A stretch of 13,641 nucleotides of DNA from RGIG1752 sp045650425 (GTDB taxonomy: Bacteria; Bacillota_I; Bacilli_A; RF39; UBA660). Location: positions 1 to 13,641 of the forward strand of contig JAZRRD010000003.1 in NCBI GenBank assembly GCA_045650425.1, read 5' to 3'. Below, piece after piece: positions 6,118 to 11,455 of this stretch. A program made the position numbers and the translations under genes. The stretch's first letter is position 1. Each line of letters starts with the position of its first letter. The notes beneath the pieces were generated by a model. The model saw only the letters and a list, made by a program, of their open reading frames with translations. It made no database searches and was not told the origin of the DNA.

Positions 6118-7082
6118 AATTTAACAATGTTTATATCAAGGATTATTTTAGTGTTGCAGGGCCTATGGAAAAGAATGGTCAAATTAGAAAATTTGATATG
6201 GTATTTGAGGATTATTATTTTGGGGAGTCAACATTTGAAAAAGCGGAAGTTAAAATGCAAAGAGTTGTAATTGATAATATTTTATATCGTAATCGAATTG
6301 GAACAAATGATATTGATTGTATAATAGGAGGAGATTTAACTAATCAAATTGCAGTTACTAATTATTCGGTTAGAAATTATCCAGTTTCATTTTTGGGGGT
6401 TTATAATGCTTGTGCGATATTTCCAGAAAGTTTAATTGTAGGAGCAAATTTAATTTCTAATGAAAATATAAATAATGTCATAGTTTTAACAAGTTCACAT
6501 AATTTAACGGCAGAGAAACAGTTTAGATATCCTGTGGAATATGGTGCTCCAAAAAAAGCTACATCTACTTTTACTGCAACAGGATCAGTGGGAGCTTTAT
6601 TAACAAATCAAAAAAGCAAAATAAAAATTGAATCTGCTACTATAGGCAAAATAATAGATTTAGCTCAAAAGGATGCTAATCATTTAGGCGCGGCAATGGC
6701 ACCGGCGGCTGCAAATGTTTTAATAGAACATTTAAATGATTTTAACAGAAATGTAAGTTATTATGATTTAATTTTAACCGGAGATTTAGGTGAAGTAGGA
6801 AGTGATATTTTAGAAGAATATTTAATGGTTAATTATGATATTCAATTAAAAAAATATATGGATGCAGGAGAAGAAATTTTTGCTAAATCTCAAGATATAA
6901 ATTCTGGAAGTAGTGGACCAGTAACTTTGCCTTTAGTATTATTTAATAAAGTAATAAAAAATACAAAATATAAAAAAATATTAATTATAGGAACTGGAGC
7001 ATTACATTCTCCAGCAATGGTAAATCAAAAAGATAGTATTCCAGGCATTGCTCATGCTGTTTCATTGGAGGTGGCAAGTTGA
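6105..7082 (+). CDS. spoVAD: Stage V sporulation protein AD
   Basis: Cytosolic-side subunit of the SpoVA channel that binds dipicolinic acid; it has a thiolase-like fold without being a thiolase. The 325 residues compare with about 338 in Bacillus. Recognisable parts are VAGPMEKNG near the start, FGESTFEKAEVKMQ (39-52), IDCIIGGDLTNQI, FLGVYNACAIFPESL (about 96-110, the thiolase-like cysteine region), SSHNLTAEKQFRYPVEYG (130-147), MAPAAA, DLILTGDLGEVG and the C-terminal ILIIGTGALHSPA. It starts inside the end of spoVAC and overlaps spoVAE by 4 nt (TTGA), so the three proteins are translationally coupled. Confidence 0.95.
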   Translation: MASLKFNNVYIKDYFSVAGPMEKNGQIRKFDMVFEDYYFGESTFEKAEVKMQRVVIDNILYRNRIGTNDIDCIIGGDLTNQIAVTNYSVRNYPVSFLGVYNACAIFPESLIVGANLISNENINNVIVLTSSHNLTAEKQFRYPVEYGAPKKATSTFTATGSVGALLTNQKSKIKIESATIGKIIDLAQKDANHLGAAMAPAAANVLIEHLNDFNRNVSYYDLILTGDLGEVGSDILEEYLMVNYDIQLKKYMDAGEEIFAKSQDINSGSSGPVTLPLVLFNKVIKNTKYKKILIIGTGALHSPAMVNQKDSIPGIAHAVSLEVAS

Positions 7083-7429
7083 TATTTTTAAAGGCATTTT
7101 TATTTGCAGGCATTGTTTGTGGTATGGCTCAAATTATATTAGATAATACAAAATTTACCCCAGGACATATTACTAGTTTGTTTACAGTATTAGGAGCAAT
7201 ACTTTCATTTTTAGGATGTTATGATAAGTTAATTAGTTGGGCCGGAGCAGGGGCAACAGTATTAATTTCAAATTTTGGTCATATGTTATATATTTCAGGA
7301 CTAGAAGGATTAATAGAAAATGGTCTTCTAGGTATGTTTTCTACTTTATTGTGTAGATCATCTGTAGCAATTGTTTCTGCTGTAGTGTTTTCTGCATTTT
7401 TAACCCTTTTCTTCAAACCAAAGAACTAA
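7079..7429 (+). CDS. spoVAE: Stage V sporulation protein AE
   Basis: Small membrane subunit of the SpoVA dipicolinic-acid channel, 116 aa, matching SpoVAEb in length. The start codon is TTG at 7079, overlapping the spoVAD stop (TTGA) and preceded by a strong SD (GGAGGTGG, 7067-7074). It begins with a membrane segment (FLKAFLFAGIVCGMAQIIL), followed by the conserved KFTPGHITSLFTVLGAILSFLG, then GAGATVLISNFGHMLY and a final membrane segment (SVAIVSAVVFSAFLTLFF). Only C, D and E are present, the minimal SpoVA set also seen in Clostridium; the AA, AB and AF genes of Bacillus are missing. Confidence 0.94.
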   Translation: MIFLKAFLFAGIVCGMAQIILDNTKFTPGHITSLFTVLGAILSFLGCYDKLISWAGAGATVLISNFGHMLYISGLEGLIENGLLGMFSTLLCRSSVAIVSAVVFSAFLTLFFKPKN

Positions 7430-7451
7430 AATAGTTCTTTTTATTTTATTT
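7420..7451 (+). terminator. Terminator of the spoVA operon
   Basis: Perfect 9-bp stem AAAGAACTA (7420-7428) / TAGTTCTTT (7432-7440), loop AAA, followed by TTATTTTATTT. It overlaps the spoVAE stop codon. Confidence 0.85.
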
Positions 7452-7457
7452 AGTTTT

Positions 7458-7466
7458 TGTTATAAT
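7458..7466 (+). promoter_or_regulatory. Extended -10 promoter of the 298-aa gene / scpAB unit
   Basis: TGTTATAAT (TG 7458-7459, TATAAT 7461-7466). The -35 region falls in the T-rich tail of the terminator and is poor. The start near 7473 is shortly before the SD AAGGGA (about 7480-7485). Confidence 0.6.
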
Positions 7467-7491
7467 TATATAGAGTGAGAAGGGATAAAAA

Positions 7492-8388
7492 ATGGCTAAG
7501 AGGAAGAAATTAAAAAATATAAAAATTAATGAACAAGAATTAACTCCTACAGTGATAGGTTATTTAAATGAAAAAGGTGCAAGTCCCTTATTTTTAATTA
7601 TATTATTTGGGATTTTATTTGTATTTTTATATTACTTGCCAGAAATTAATGTTTATATTGAACAAAAACGTGGTAACGATTATAGTTCTAATGTACCAAC
7701 AGTTCCAAATGATAATGATGAAGATTATTCTCAAACTGATATTGGAAAAGAATTTGAATTTTCTCTTGATACTAAGATAGTTCTTAAGGAATTAATGTTA
7801 TCTGATTTTAAGTTAGATAGTGATGTTATTACATTTAATGCCAAAAATAATTCAAATAAAATAATTGATCTTAGTCAGAGTGATTACTATCTTTATTTAA
7901 AAGATGAAGAAGGTGAAATAAATGATATAATTCACTTTAATGATTTAGTTCTTTTAGAAAATAAAGAACAAAAGATGTCTTTTATAGTTAATAGTGTTAG
8001 TATTAAAAATATAATTGTAGATACATTTAAAGAGGAATATATTAAAGAAATTTCTTTGGTAAACGATACGTTAACTTGTGTACTTGATGAGGAGACATAT
8101 ATTTATAAATTTGAAGAATCTATACTAAAAACTCAAACTTATATTTATGAGAATAGTAACCCTCAAGAATCTTTAATTTATAAATATCAAAATTTGAAAG
8201 AAAAATATGATAAATTAGAAGGTGTAGAAGTTGTTCTTTCAACTCATGCAGGGTTGTCTTATAAAATGATTGTGGATTCAAATTTAGTAGATTTTGATAC
8301 ATTAAATGATAATAATTTATTTGCAAATAATATTGAAGATAAGATTATAAAGTTTATAATGGAAAACAATGGATATTTATGTAGCTAG
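7492..8388 (+). CDS. Single-pass membrane-anchored protein of unknown function
   Basis: Not recognised. The 298-residue protein starts with a basic cytosolic stretch (AKRKKLKNIKINEQEL, including TPTVIGYLNEKGAS) and one membrane helix at about 31-50 (SPLFLIILFGILFVFLYYLP). An acidic, low-complexity linker follows (NVPTVPNDNDEDYSQTD, about 67-84). The exposed remainder (about 85-298) looks like beta-rich repeats: LDTKIVLKELMLSDFKLDSDVITFNAKNNS and a second similar stretch near 130-180 with matching hydrophobic spacing. This recalls small extracellular beta-sandwich domains, but that is only a visual impression. It heads the unit containing scpA and scpB: its stop (8386-8388) lies within the SD of scpA, implying coupled translation. 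Confidence 0.8.
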   Translation: MAKRKKLKNIKINEQELTPTVIGYLNEKGASPLFLIILFGILFVFLYYLPEINVYIEQKRGNDYSSNVPTVPNDNDEDYSQTDIGKEFEFSLDTKIVLKELMLSDFKLDSDVITFNAKNNSNKIIDLSQSDYYLYLKDEEGEINDIIHFNDLVLLENKEQKMSFIVNSVSIKNIIVDTFKEEYIKEISLVNDTLTCVLDEETYIYKFEESILKTQTYIYENSNPQESLIYKYQNLKEKYDKLEGVEVVLSTHAGLSYKMIVDSNLVDFDTLNDNNLFANNIEDKIIKFIMENNGYLCS

Positions 8389-8398
8389 GGGGGATAAT

Positions 8399-9118
8399 TT
8401 GAATTATAAAATTGAATTATCTAATTTTGAGGGACCTTTGGACCTTCTTTTATATTTAGTAAAAGAAACTAAGATGGATATATATGAGGTAAATATAAGT
8501 GAAATAATTGAAAAATATTTAGAATATATTAACAGTTTAAAAAGTTTAAATATTGATATTGCTAGTGAATATTTAGTAATGGCTGCAGATTTAATACATA
8601 TTAAAAGTAGAAAACTTATAAATACTGATTTTGATGAATCTTCAGATGATGAAGTATTTATTACTAGTGAAGAAGATTTAAAAAATAGACTAATTGAATA
8701 TGAAAAATATAAAAATGTGTCAGAAACTTTTAAAAAATTAGAAATGAATAGGCAAGGATATTATACTAAGATCCCAGAAAAGTTAGATGAATATAAGAGT
8801 GAAGAAGTTATTCTAAATTTTGATGTTACTTTACAAGATTTAGTTGATGCATTTTTAGCGTTTAAGGAAAGAGAGAAATTTTTAAAGCCAGTTACTACCA
8901 AGGTAACTAGAAAAGAATTAAGTGTTTCAGAAAGAAAAAATTATATTAGGGGATTAATAAAAGTTAGAGGAAAAATGAATTTTGTAGATTTATTTGAATC
9001 TTTTCAAAAAGAATATGTAATCGTAACTTTCTTATCTATTTTAGATATGGTTAAAGGGAATGAAATTAGTATTATTCAGGATGGTAATTTTGAGAATATT
9101 GTAATTGAAAGTAGGTGA
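8399..9118 (+). CDS. scpA: Segregation and condensation protein A (kleisin ScpA)
   Basis: Kleisin subunit that bridges the SMC ATPase heads and binds ScpB in the bacterial condensin complex. The protein starts NYKIELSNFEGPLDLLLYLVK, the typical ScpA N-terminus, with FEGPLDLLL nearly invariant. The C-terminal winged-helix portion contains VRGKMNFVDLFESF and VIVTFLSILDMVKGNEI. The start is taken as TTG 8399, because AGGGGGGA (8386-8393) lies at normal spacing and the family begins here. An in-frame ATG at 8369 would add ten unconserved residues and lies inside the upstream gene. The 239 aa are normal. It is followed by scpB with 5 nt between genes. Confidence 0.95.
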   Translation: MNYKIELSNFEGPLDLLLYLVKETKMDIYEVNISEIIEKYLEYINSLKSLNIDIASEYLVMAADLIHIKSRKLINTDFDESSDDEVFITSEEDLKNRLIEYEKYKNVSETFKKLEMNRQGYYTKIPEKLDEYKSEEVILNFDVTLQDLVDAFLAFKEREKFLKPVTTKVTRKELSVSERKNYIRGLIKVRGKMNFVDLFESFQKEYVIVTFLSILDMVKGNEISIIQDGNFENIVIESR

Positions 9119-9123
9119 GTTTG

Positions 9124-9681
9124 ATGAATTTATTGGCGGTTTTAGAAGGTATTTTGTTTGTGGTTGGTGATGAGGGTATTACTTTAGATAGTGTATGTGA
9201 AATATTAAATATAAATATGATTGAAGCTAAAGATTTACTTTTAAAATTAAAAAATAGCTATGAATCTGAAGATAGAGGTATAAGAATTAGCTATTTAGGG
9301 GATGCATTTAAACTTACTACTAAAAAAGAACATAAAGATTATTATGAAAAATTGATTGAAAATCCACATTCTAATACGTTAACTCCTTCAGCACTAGAAG
9401 TGTTAGCAATTATTGCGTATACTCAACCCTTAACTCGTGTAGAAGTGGATGAACTTCGTGGAGTATCATCAGCTCACATAATTAGAAAATTAGTGGCTAA
9501 AGGTTTAATTAAAGAAGCAGGAAAAAGTACTATGCCTGGCAGACCTAATCTTTATCGTACAACATCAGATTTTTTAGATTATTTTGGGTTATCAACAATA
9601 AGTGATTTGCCGGATATTGAAAATAAAACTTTAACTCAAGATGGGGATTTATATACCTCAATATATAAAGATGAAAAATAA
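9124..9681 (+). CDS. scpB: Segregation and condensation protein B (ScpB)
   Basis: Dimeric winged-helix subunit of the SMC-ScpA-ScpB complex; it binds the middle of ScpA. The hallmark region LTPSALEVLAIIAYTQPLTR (about 88-107), then VDELRGVSSAHIIRKLVAKGLI and GRPNLYRTTSDFLDYFGL, is classic ScpB. Length 185 aa. The start is chosen as ATG 9124 because the SD AGGTGAG (9113-9119) is placed for it; in-frame GTG 9115 and TTG 9121 are alternatives with worse spacing. The SD overlaps the end of scpA, so the two are coupled. After the stop at 9681, a dyad region and the tRNA promoter follow. Confidence 0.95.
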   Translation: MNLLAVLEGILFVVGDEGITLDSVCEILNINMIEAKDLLLKLKNSYESEDRGIRISYLGDAFKLTTKKEHKDYYEKLIENPHSNTLTPSALEVLAIIAYTQPLTRVEVDELRGVSSAHIIRKLVAKGLIKEAGKSTMPGRPNLYRTTSDFLDYFGLSTISDLPDIENKTLTQDGDLYTSIYKDEK

Positions 9682-9704
9682 TTGTAGATATTCAAAGATA
9701 TCTT

Positions 9705-9713
9705 TGATATAAT
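9705..9713 (+). promoter_or_regulatory. Extended -10 promoter of tRNA-Leu, inside a dyad
   Basis: TGATATAAT (TATAAT 9708-9713); start near 9720. It sits in an imperfect dyad (9685-9716) whose arms share TAGAT and CAAAGA with their reverse complements. The dyad could be an operator or just a hairpin after scpB; no T tract follows it. Confidence 0.55.
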
Positions 9714-9723
9714 CTACTTATAT

Positions 9724-9810
9724 GCCTGTGTGGTGAAATTGGTAGACGCGCTGGACTCAAAATCCAGTGGTAGCGATACCGTGCCGGTTCAAGTCCGGCC
9801 ACAGGCACCA
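9724..9810 (+). tRNA. tRNA-Leu (anticodon CAA)
   Basis: An 87-nt class II tRNA with encoded CCA. The acceptor stem GCCTGTG (9724-9730) pairs with CACAGGC (9800-9806), then A and CCA (9808-9810). The D loop has TTGGTAGA. The anticodon stem CTGGA/TCCAG encloses loop CTCAAAA with anticodon CAA at 9758-9760, reading UUG. A long variable arm (TGGTAGCGATACC) and T arm GCCGG-TTCAAGT-CCGGC follow. All stems pair. Confidence 0.97.
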
Positions 9811-9821
9811 TTGACGAATCT

Positions 9822-9838
9822 GTTCGAACTATTCGAAC
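9822..9838 (+). repeat. Short hairpin after tRNA-Leu
   Basis: GTTCGAA (9822-9828), CTA, TTCGAAC (9832-9838): a perfect 7-bp inverted repeat. A near-copy (CGAA-CTN-TTCG core) is found in the small RNA at 11025-11041. Function unknown; it could mark the 3' trailer of the tRNA transcript. Confidence 0.45.
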
Positions 9839-9849
9839 TTTAAATATAT

Positions 9850-9876
9850 ATCAGTCTGAAATATGACTGATTTTTT
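9850..9876 (+). terminator. Terminator of tRNA-Leu
   Basis: ATCAGTC (9850-9856) pairs with GACTGAT (9865-9871), 7 bp, loop of 8 nt, then TTTTTT (9871-9876). Confidence 0.75.
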
Positions 9877-9883
9877 ATTGTAT

Positions 9884-9935
9884 AAAAAATCCCCACAGGT
9901 AATTTTGATACTTGTGTCAAAATACCTAGGGGGTT
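9884..9935 (-). terminator. Long terminator-like hairpin, oriented leftward
   Basis: AATCCCC (9888-9894), AGGTA (9897-9901) and TTTTGA (9903-9908) pair with TCAAAA (9917-9922), TACCT (9923-9927) and GGGGGTT (9929-9935): about 18 bp with small internal bulges and an 8-nt loop. Only the minus-strand reading is followed by a T run (complement of 9884-9889). No minus-strand gene that it could terminate is visible to its right. Confidence 0.6.
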
Positions 9936-9972
9936 AAACATTTTGTCATAACAAAAGATAAAAAAGTTAGTA

Positions 9973-10001
9973 TTGACTATTCAAATAAAAAAAACTACAA
10001 T
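9973..10001 (+). promoter_or_regulatory. Sigma-A promoter of the radical SAM gene
   Basis: TTGACT (9973-9978), 17-nt spacer, TACAAT (9996-10001); start near 10008. The TTG of the -35 box is in frame with the gene but cannot be its start codon. Confidence 0.8.
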
Positions 10002-10029
10002 AATTGATAATTTTGTTAGGGGAATTTAT

Positions 10030-10905
10030 ATGGAAAACATAGATATTAAAAATATAAAACCAAATGACATATGCCATTGTTCAGATAATAAACCAAAATT
10101 ATTACAGGTTAAGATGAACAATAGATGTAATGGTAATTGTTGGTTTTGTATTGATCATAATAATTACAATGCGCAAACAATTGATACTGAAAAAATGATA
10201 AAAGCAATTCTTTCAGAACCTGATTATGAGGTTATTGATGTTACTGGTGGAGAACCATTTTTAAATTTTGATGAGTTATTAGTTTTATTAAGAGGAATAA
10301 GACCGTATAAGAAAGAAATTATTTTAAATACAAATGGTTCGTTGTTAACTAAAGAAAAAGTCGGAAGTCTAAATGGATTAGTTGATGAATTACGTATAGC
10401 ATTACATCACTATGAAGAAGATAAAAATGCAAGTATTATTAAAGTTCCAATTAAATTTAAAAATATAAGAGAAGCACTTAAATATAAAAAATTCAAAGCA
10501 ACTTTTAATATGGTAATAACTGAGTTGTGGAATACTGATAAAGAAAACTTTGTTAATAAACTAGCTAATTTATGTCATGAAATGCATGTTGATGCGGTGA
10601 GGGTTAGTGAAGTTAAATATGTTGGAATTAATCATGGATATGAGGAGTATGCCCCAGGGCATGTAAAGGCATATGATTTTTTCAAAGATTTAAATGTTAT
10701 ATATCCTAAAACATCAAAACAATTAATTGAAAGTGGTTGCATTGATATTTTTAATTACAATGATGTTGAATTTCATTTAAAAAGATTATGTGGGTATAAA
10801 ATTAAGTCTAATGTTCAAACTTTTAAAGTAGTGTATTCAAATGGTACAAAAGCAGATGATTGGAATTATGATTTAGAAGAAGAAAAAACATTAAAGAAAA
10901 TGTAG
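10030..10905 (+). CDS. Radical SAM enzyme, substrate unknown
   Basis: A 291-residue radical SAM protein. The [4Fe-4S] motif is C33-NGN-C37-WF-C40 (CX3CX2C). VTGGEP (71-76) binds the SAM methionine amine, and LNTNGSLLT follows as the next strand of the barrel. DELRIALHHY and DAVRVSEVKYVG are later barrel strands. Two extra cysteines near the N-terminus (CHC, 15-17) and CG in the C-terminal RLCGYKIKSN are present; no full SPASM or MoaA C-terminal cluster is evident. The start is ATG 10030 with SD AGGGGA (10018-10023). The gene stands alone with its own promoter and terminator, and no peptide precursor or pathway partner is adjacent. The shape resembles generic MoaA-like enzymes, but a reaction cannot be assigned. 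Confidence 0.85.
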   Translation: MENIDIKNIKPNDICHCSDNKPKLLQVKMNNRCNGNCWFCIDHNNYNAQTIDTEKMIKAILSEPDYEVIDVTGGEPFLNFDELLVLLRGIRPYKKEIILNTNGSLLTKEKVGSLNGLVDELRIALHHYEEDKNASIIKVPIKFKNIREALKYKKFKATFNMVITELWNTDKENFVNKLANLCHEMHVDAVRVSEVKYVGINHGYEEYAPGHVKAYDFFKDLNVIYPKTSKQLIESGCIDIFNYNDVEFHLKRLCGYKIKSNVQTFKVVYSNGTKADDWNYDLEEEKTLKKM

Positions 10906-10927
10906 TAAAAATATTGCTACATTTTTT
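10897..10927 (+). terminator. Terminator of the radical SAM gene
   Basis: AAAATGTAG (10897-10905, overlapping the stop) pairs with CTACATTTT (10917-10925), loop of 11 nt, T run to 10927. Confidence 0.75.
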
Positions 10928-10942
10928 ATGTTTTGTTAAAAT

Positions 10943-10951
10943 TGTTATAGT
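10943..10951 (+). promoter_or_regulatory. Extended -10 promoter of a small RNA
   Basis: TGTTATAGT (TG 10943-10944, TATAGT 10946-10951). The -35 position lies in the T tract of the preceding terminator and is weak. Predicted start near 10958. Confidence 0.5.
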
Positions 10952-10957
10952 GATTGA

Positions 10958-11075
10958 TTCAAACATCGATCGCCTTTGTGAAGAGTTGCAGATATCTACG
11001 ACATTCGCACCAGATTGATAGGAAACTCGAACTTTTCGAGTGTATTTTAAAACGACTTGTCAAAAAGTCGTTTTT
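10958..11075 (+). ncRNA. Predicted structured small RNA, about 118 nt
   Basis: A promoter at 10943-10951 and a strong terminator at 11049-11075 bracket a stretch of clearly higher GC (about 42 percent over 10958-11042) than its surroundings, as seen for structured RNAs in AT-rich genomes. Visible pairing: ATCGATC (10965-10971) with GATTGAT (11013-11019), enclosing GTGAA (10978-10982) with TTCGC (11004-11008) and GTTG (10985-10988) with CGAC (10999-11002). A separate hairpin ACTCGAA (11025-11031) / TTCGAGT (11035-11041) follows. It does not show the key motifs of SRP RNA, 6S, tmRNA, RNase P or the common riboswitches I know, and no gene follows on the same strand. It may instead be a remnant of something coding; a 5' neighbour role with the toxin locus is possible. 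Confidence 0.5.
11049..11075. terminator. Bidirectional terminator between small RNA and toxin locus
   Basis: Perfect 10-bp stem AAAACGACTT (11049-11058) / AAGTCGTTTT (11065-11074), loop GTCAAA. Rightward it ends the small RNA (T run 11071-11075). Leftward the TTTTAAAA after the stem could end a full-length toxin mRNA. Confidence 0.8.
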
Positions 11076-11085
11076 ATGTTATTAT
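11057..11085 (+). promoter_or_regulatory. Promoter of the predicted antitoxin RNA
   Basis: TTGTCA (11057-11062), 17-nt spacer, TATTAT (11080-11085) with TG at 11077-11078: a complete sigma-A promoter with extended -10. The -35 is embedded in the loop of the preceding terminator. Start near 11092. Confidence 0.75.
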
Positions 11086-11091
11086 GTATAT

Positions 11092-11207
11092 GAATGAAGA
11101 AAACTTCATAAAATATTAAAGGAACATTCAATATTGCAGTGTTGATTGTTACCCAATAATTTGTGTAGCACCTAATTTAAAGCTTGAGTTAGGTGCGCTT
11201 TTATTTT
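11092..11207 (+). ncRNA. Predicted antisense RNA of a type I toxin (antitoxin RNA)
   Basis: A short transcript from the promoter at 11057-11085 to the hairpin terminator at 11168-11207. It carries no convincing reading frame. It begins with a hairpin ATGAAG-AAAA-CTTCAT (11094-11109) and runs convergent to the 27-aa toxin gene, overlapping its 3' end. GTAGCACCTAA (11165-11175) is complementary to the toxin mRNA leader at 11315-11325 (11 pairs, one wobble), giving a second contact outside the 3' overlap. This direct-repeat arrangement resembles the Fst/par system, and the 3' overlap resembles TxpA/RatA and BsrG/SR4. The role is inferred from architecture. Confidence 0.65.
11168..11207 (+). terminator. 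Terminator of the antitoxin RNA
   Basis: GCACCTAA (11168-11175) pairs with TTAGGTGC (11189-11196), 13-nt loop containing AAGCTT, then GCTTTTATTTT. The minus-strand reading has the same hairpin but no T tract, so it would stop toxin transcription poorly. Confidence 0.75.
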
Positions 11208-11284
11208 AGAATTACAAAAAGTAATGCTATAAGTAAATGGATGATAATGATTAAAGAAAAGATCAAAAAATCTTTCTTACTCAC
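11201..11284 (-). CDS. Predicted type I toxin, 27-aa membrane peptide
   Basis: A tiny gene with full expression signals: promoter TTGTCC-17 nt-TATAAT, SD GGGAGG (11298-11293) and GTG start at 11284 with 8 nt between. An ATG at 11290 in the same frame is only 2 nt from the SD. The peptide begins MSKKDFLIFS, continues with LIIIIHLLIALLFVI and ends LK: a charged head, one membrane helix and a basic tail, as in TxpA, BsrG and Fst toxins that damage the membrane. I see no sequence match to a named family. The leader can fold so that ACCTC (11316-11312) covers GAGGT of the SD, a common feature of type I toxin mRNAs. It faces a convergent antisense RNA. Confidence 0.7.
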   Translation of the reverse strand: MSKKDFLIFSLIIIIHLLIALLFVILK

Positions 11285-11291
11285 AAGCATC

Positions 11292-11316
11292 ACCTCCCAT
11301 CTGTGAAGATAGAGGT
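11292..11316 (-). promoter_or_regulatory. SD-sequestering hairpin in the toxin leader
   Basis: On the minus strand ACCTC (11316-11312) pairs with GAGGT (11296-11292) and ATCT (11310-11307) with AGAT (11302-11299), loop TCAC. The SD is thus buried in about 9 pairs, 8 nt upstream of the start codon. Confidence 0.65.
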
Positions 11317-11346
11317 AGCACCCAACTATTAAATGTTCCTGAATAT

Positions 11347-11375
11347 ATTATAGCAAACATTTGTTCTTGGGACAA
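11347..11375 (-). promoter_or_regulatory. Promoter of the predicted toxin gene
   Basis: Minus strand TTGTCC (11375-11370), 17-nt spacer, TATAAT (11352-11347) with an upstream TGC. The predicted start at 11340 coincides with the first base of the inverted repeat. A small dyad CTTG-GGA-CAAG overlaps the -35. Confidence 0.8.
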
Positions 11376-11395
11376 GTGCTTTTATAAATTGTTTA

Positions 11396-11414
11396 ACTAA
11401 AATGACGTTTTAGT
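11396..11414. repeat. Inverted repeat upstream of the toxin promoter
   Basis: ACTAAAA (11396-11402), TGACG, TTTTAGT (11408-11414): perfect 7-bp dyad without a T tract in either direction. It could be a protein-binding site; nothing identifies the protein. Confidence 0.4.
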
Positions 11415-11455
11415 AACATATTATGCTATTGGCAAAGTCAATAACGGTGTGAAAA

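Larger units (their letters stand above)
11120..11340. repeat. 14-nt inverted repeat spanning the toxin gene
   Basis: AGGAACATTCAATA (11120-11133) and TATTAAATGTTCCT (11327-11340) are inverted copies with one difference that becomes a G-U pair in RNA. The right copy is the exact predicted 5' end of the toxin mRNA and the left copy lies in its 3' extension, so a full-length mRNA can close on itself through 14 pairs. Confidence 0.75.

Noticed and set aside
8120..8326. 68-codon frame on the minus strand
   Set aside because: Antisense to the end of the 298-aa gene, no SD.
9973..10029. TTG 9973 as start of the radical SAM gene
   Set aside because: The TTG belongs to a TTGACT-17-TACAAT promoter, and a good SD precedes ATG 10030.
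10030..10905. Prokaryotic viperin (antiviral ddhNTP synthase)
   Set aside because: CX3CX2C alone is not diagnostic; I do not see the viperin-typical surrounding sequence, and no nucleotide kinase is adjacent.
10954..11098. Open frames through the structured small RNA (a plus-strand frame of over 40 codons from TTG 10954, and a long minus-strand frame)
   Set aside because: No SD at a start codon; the plus frame runs through a perfect terminator hairpin. The GC rise and pairing favour RNA, though a coding relic is not excluded.
11306..11333. preQ1-riboswitch-like stretch (AGAGGTAGCACCC)
   Set aside because: The second half of the preQ1-I consensus is missing and there is no downstream gene on the plus strand; the sequence is explained by the toxin leader.
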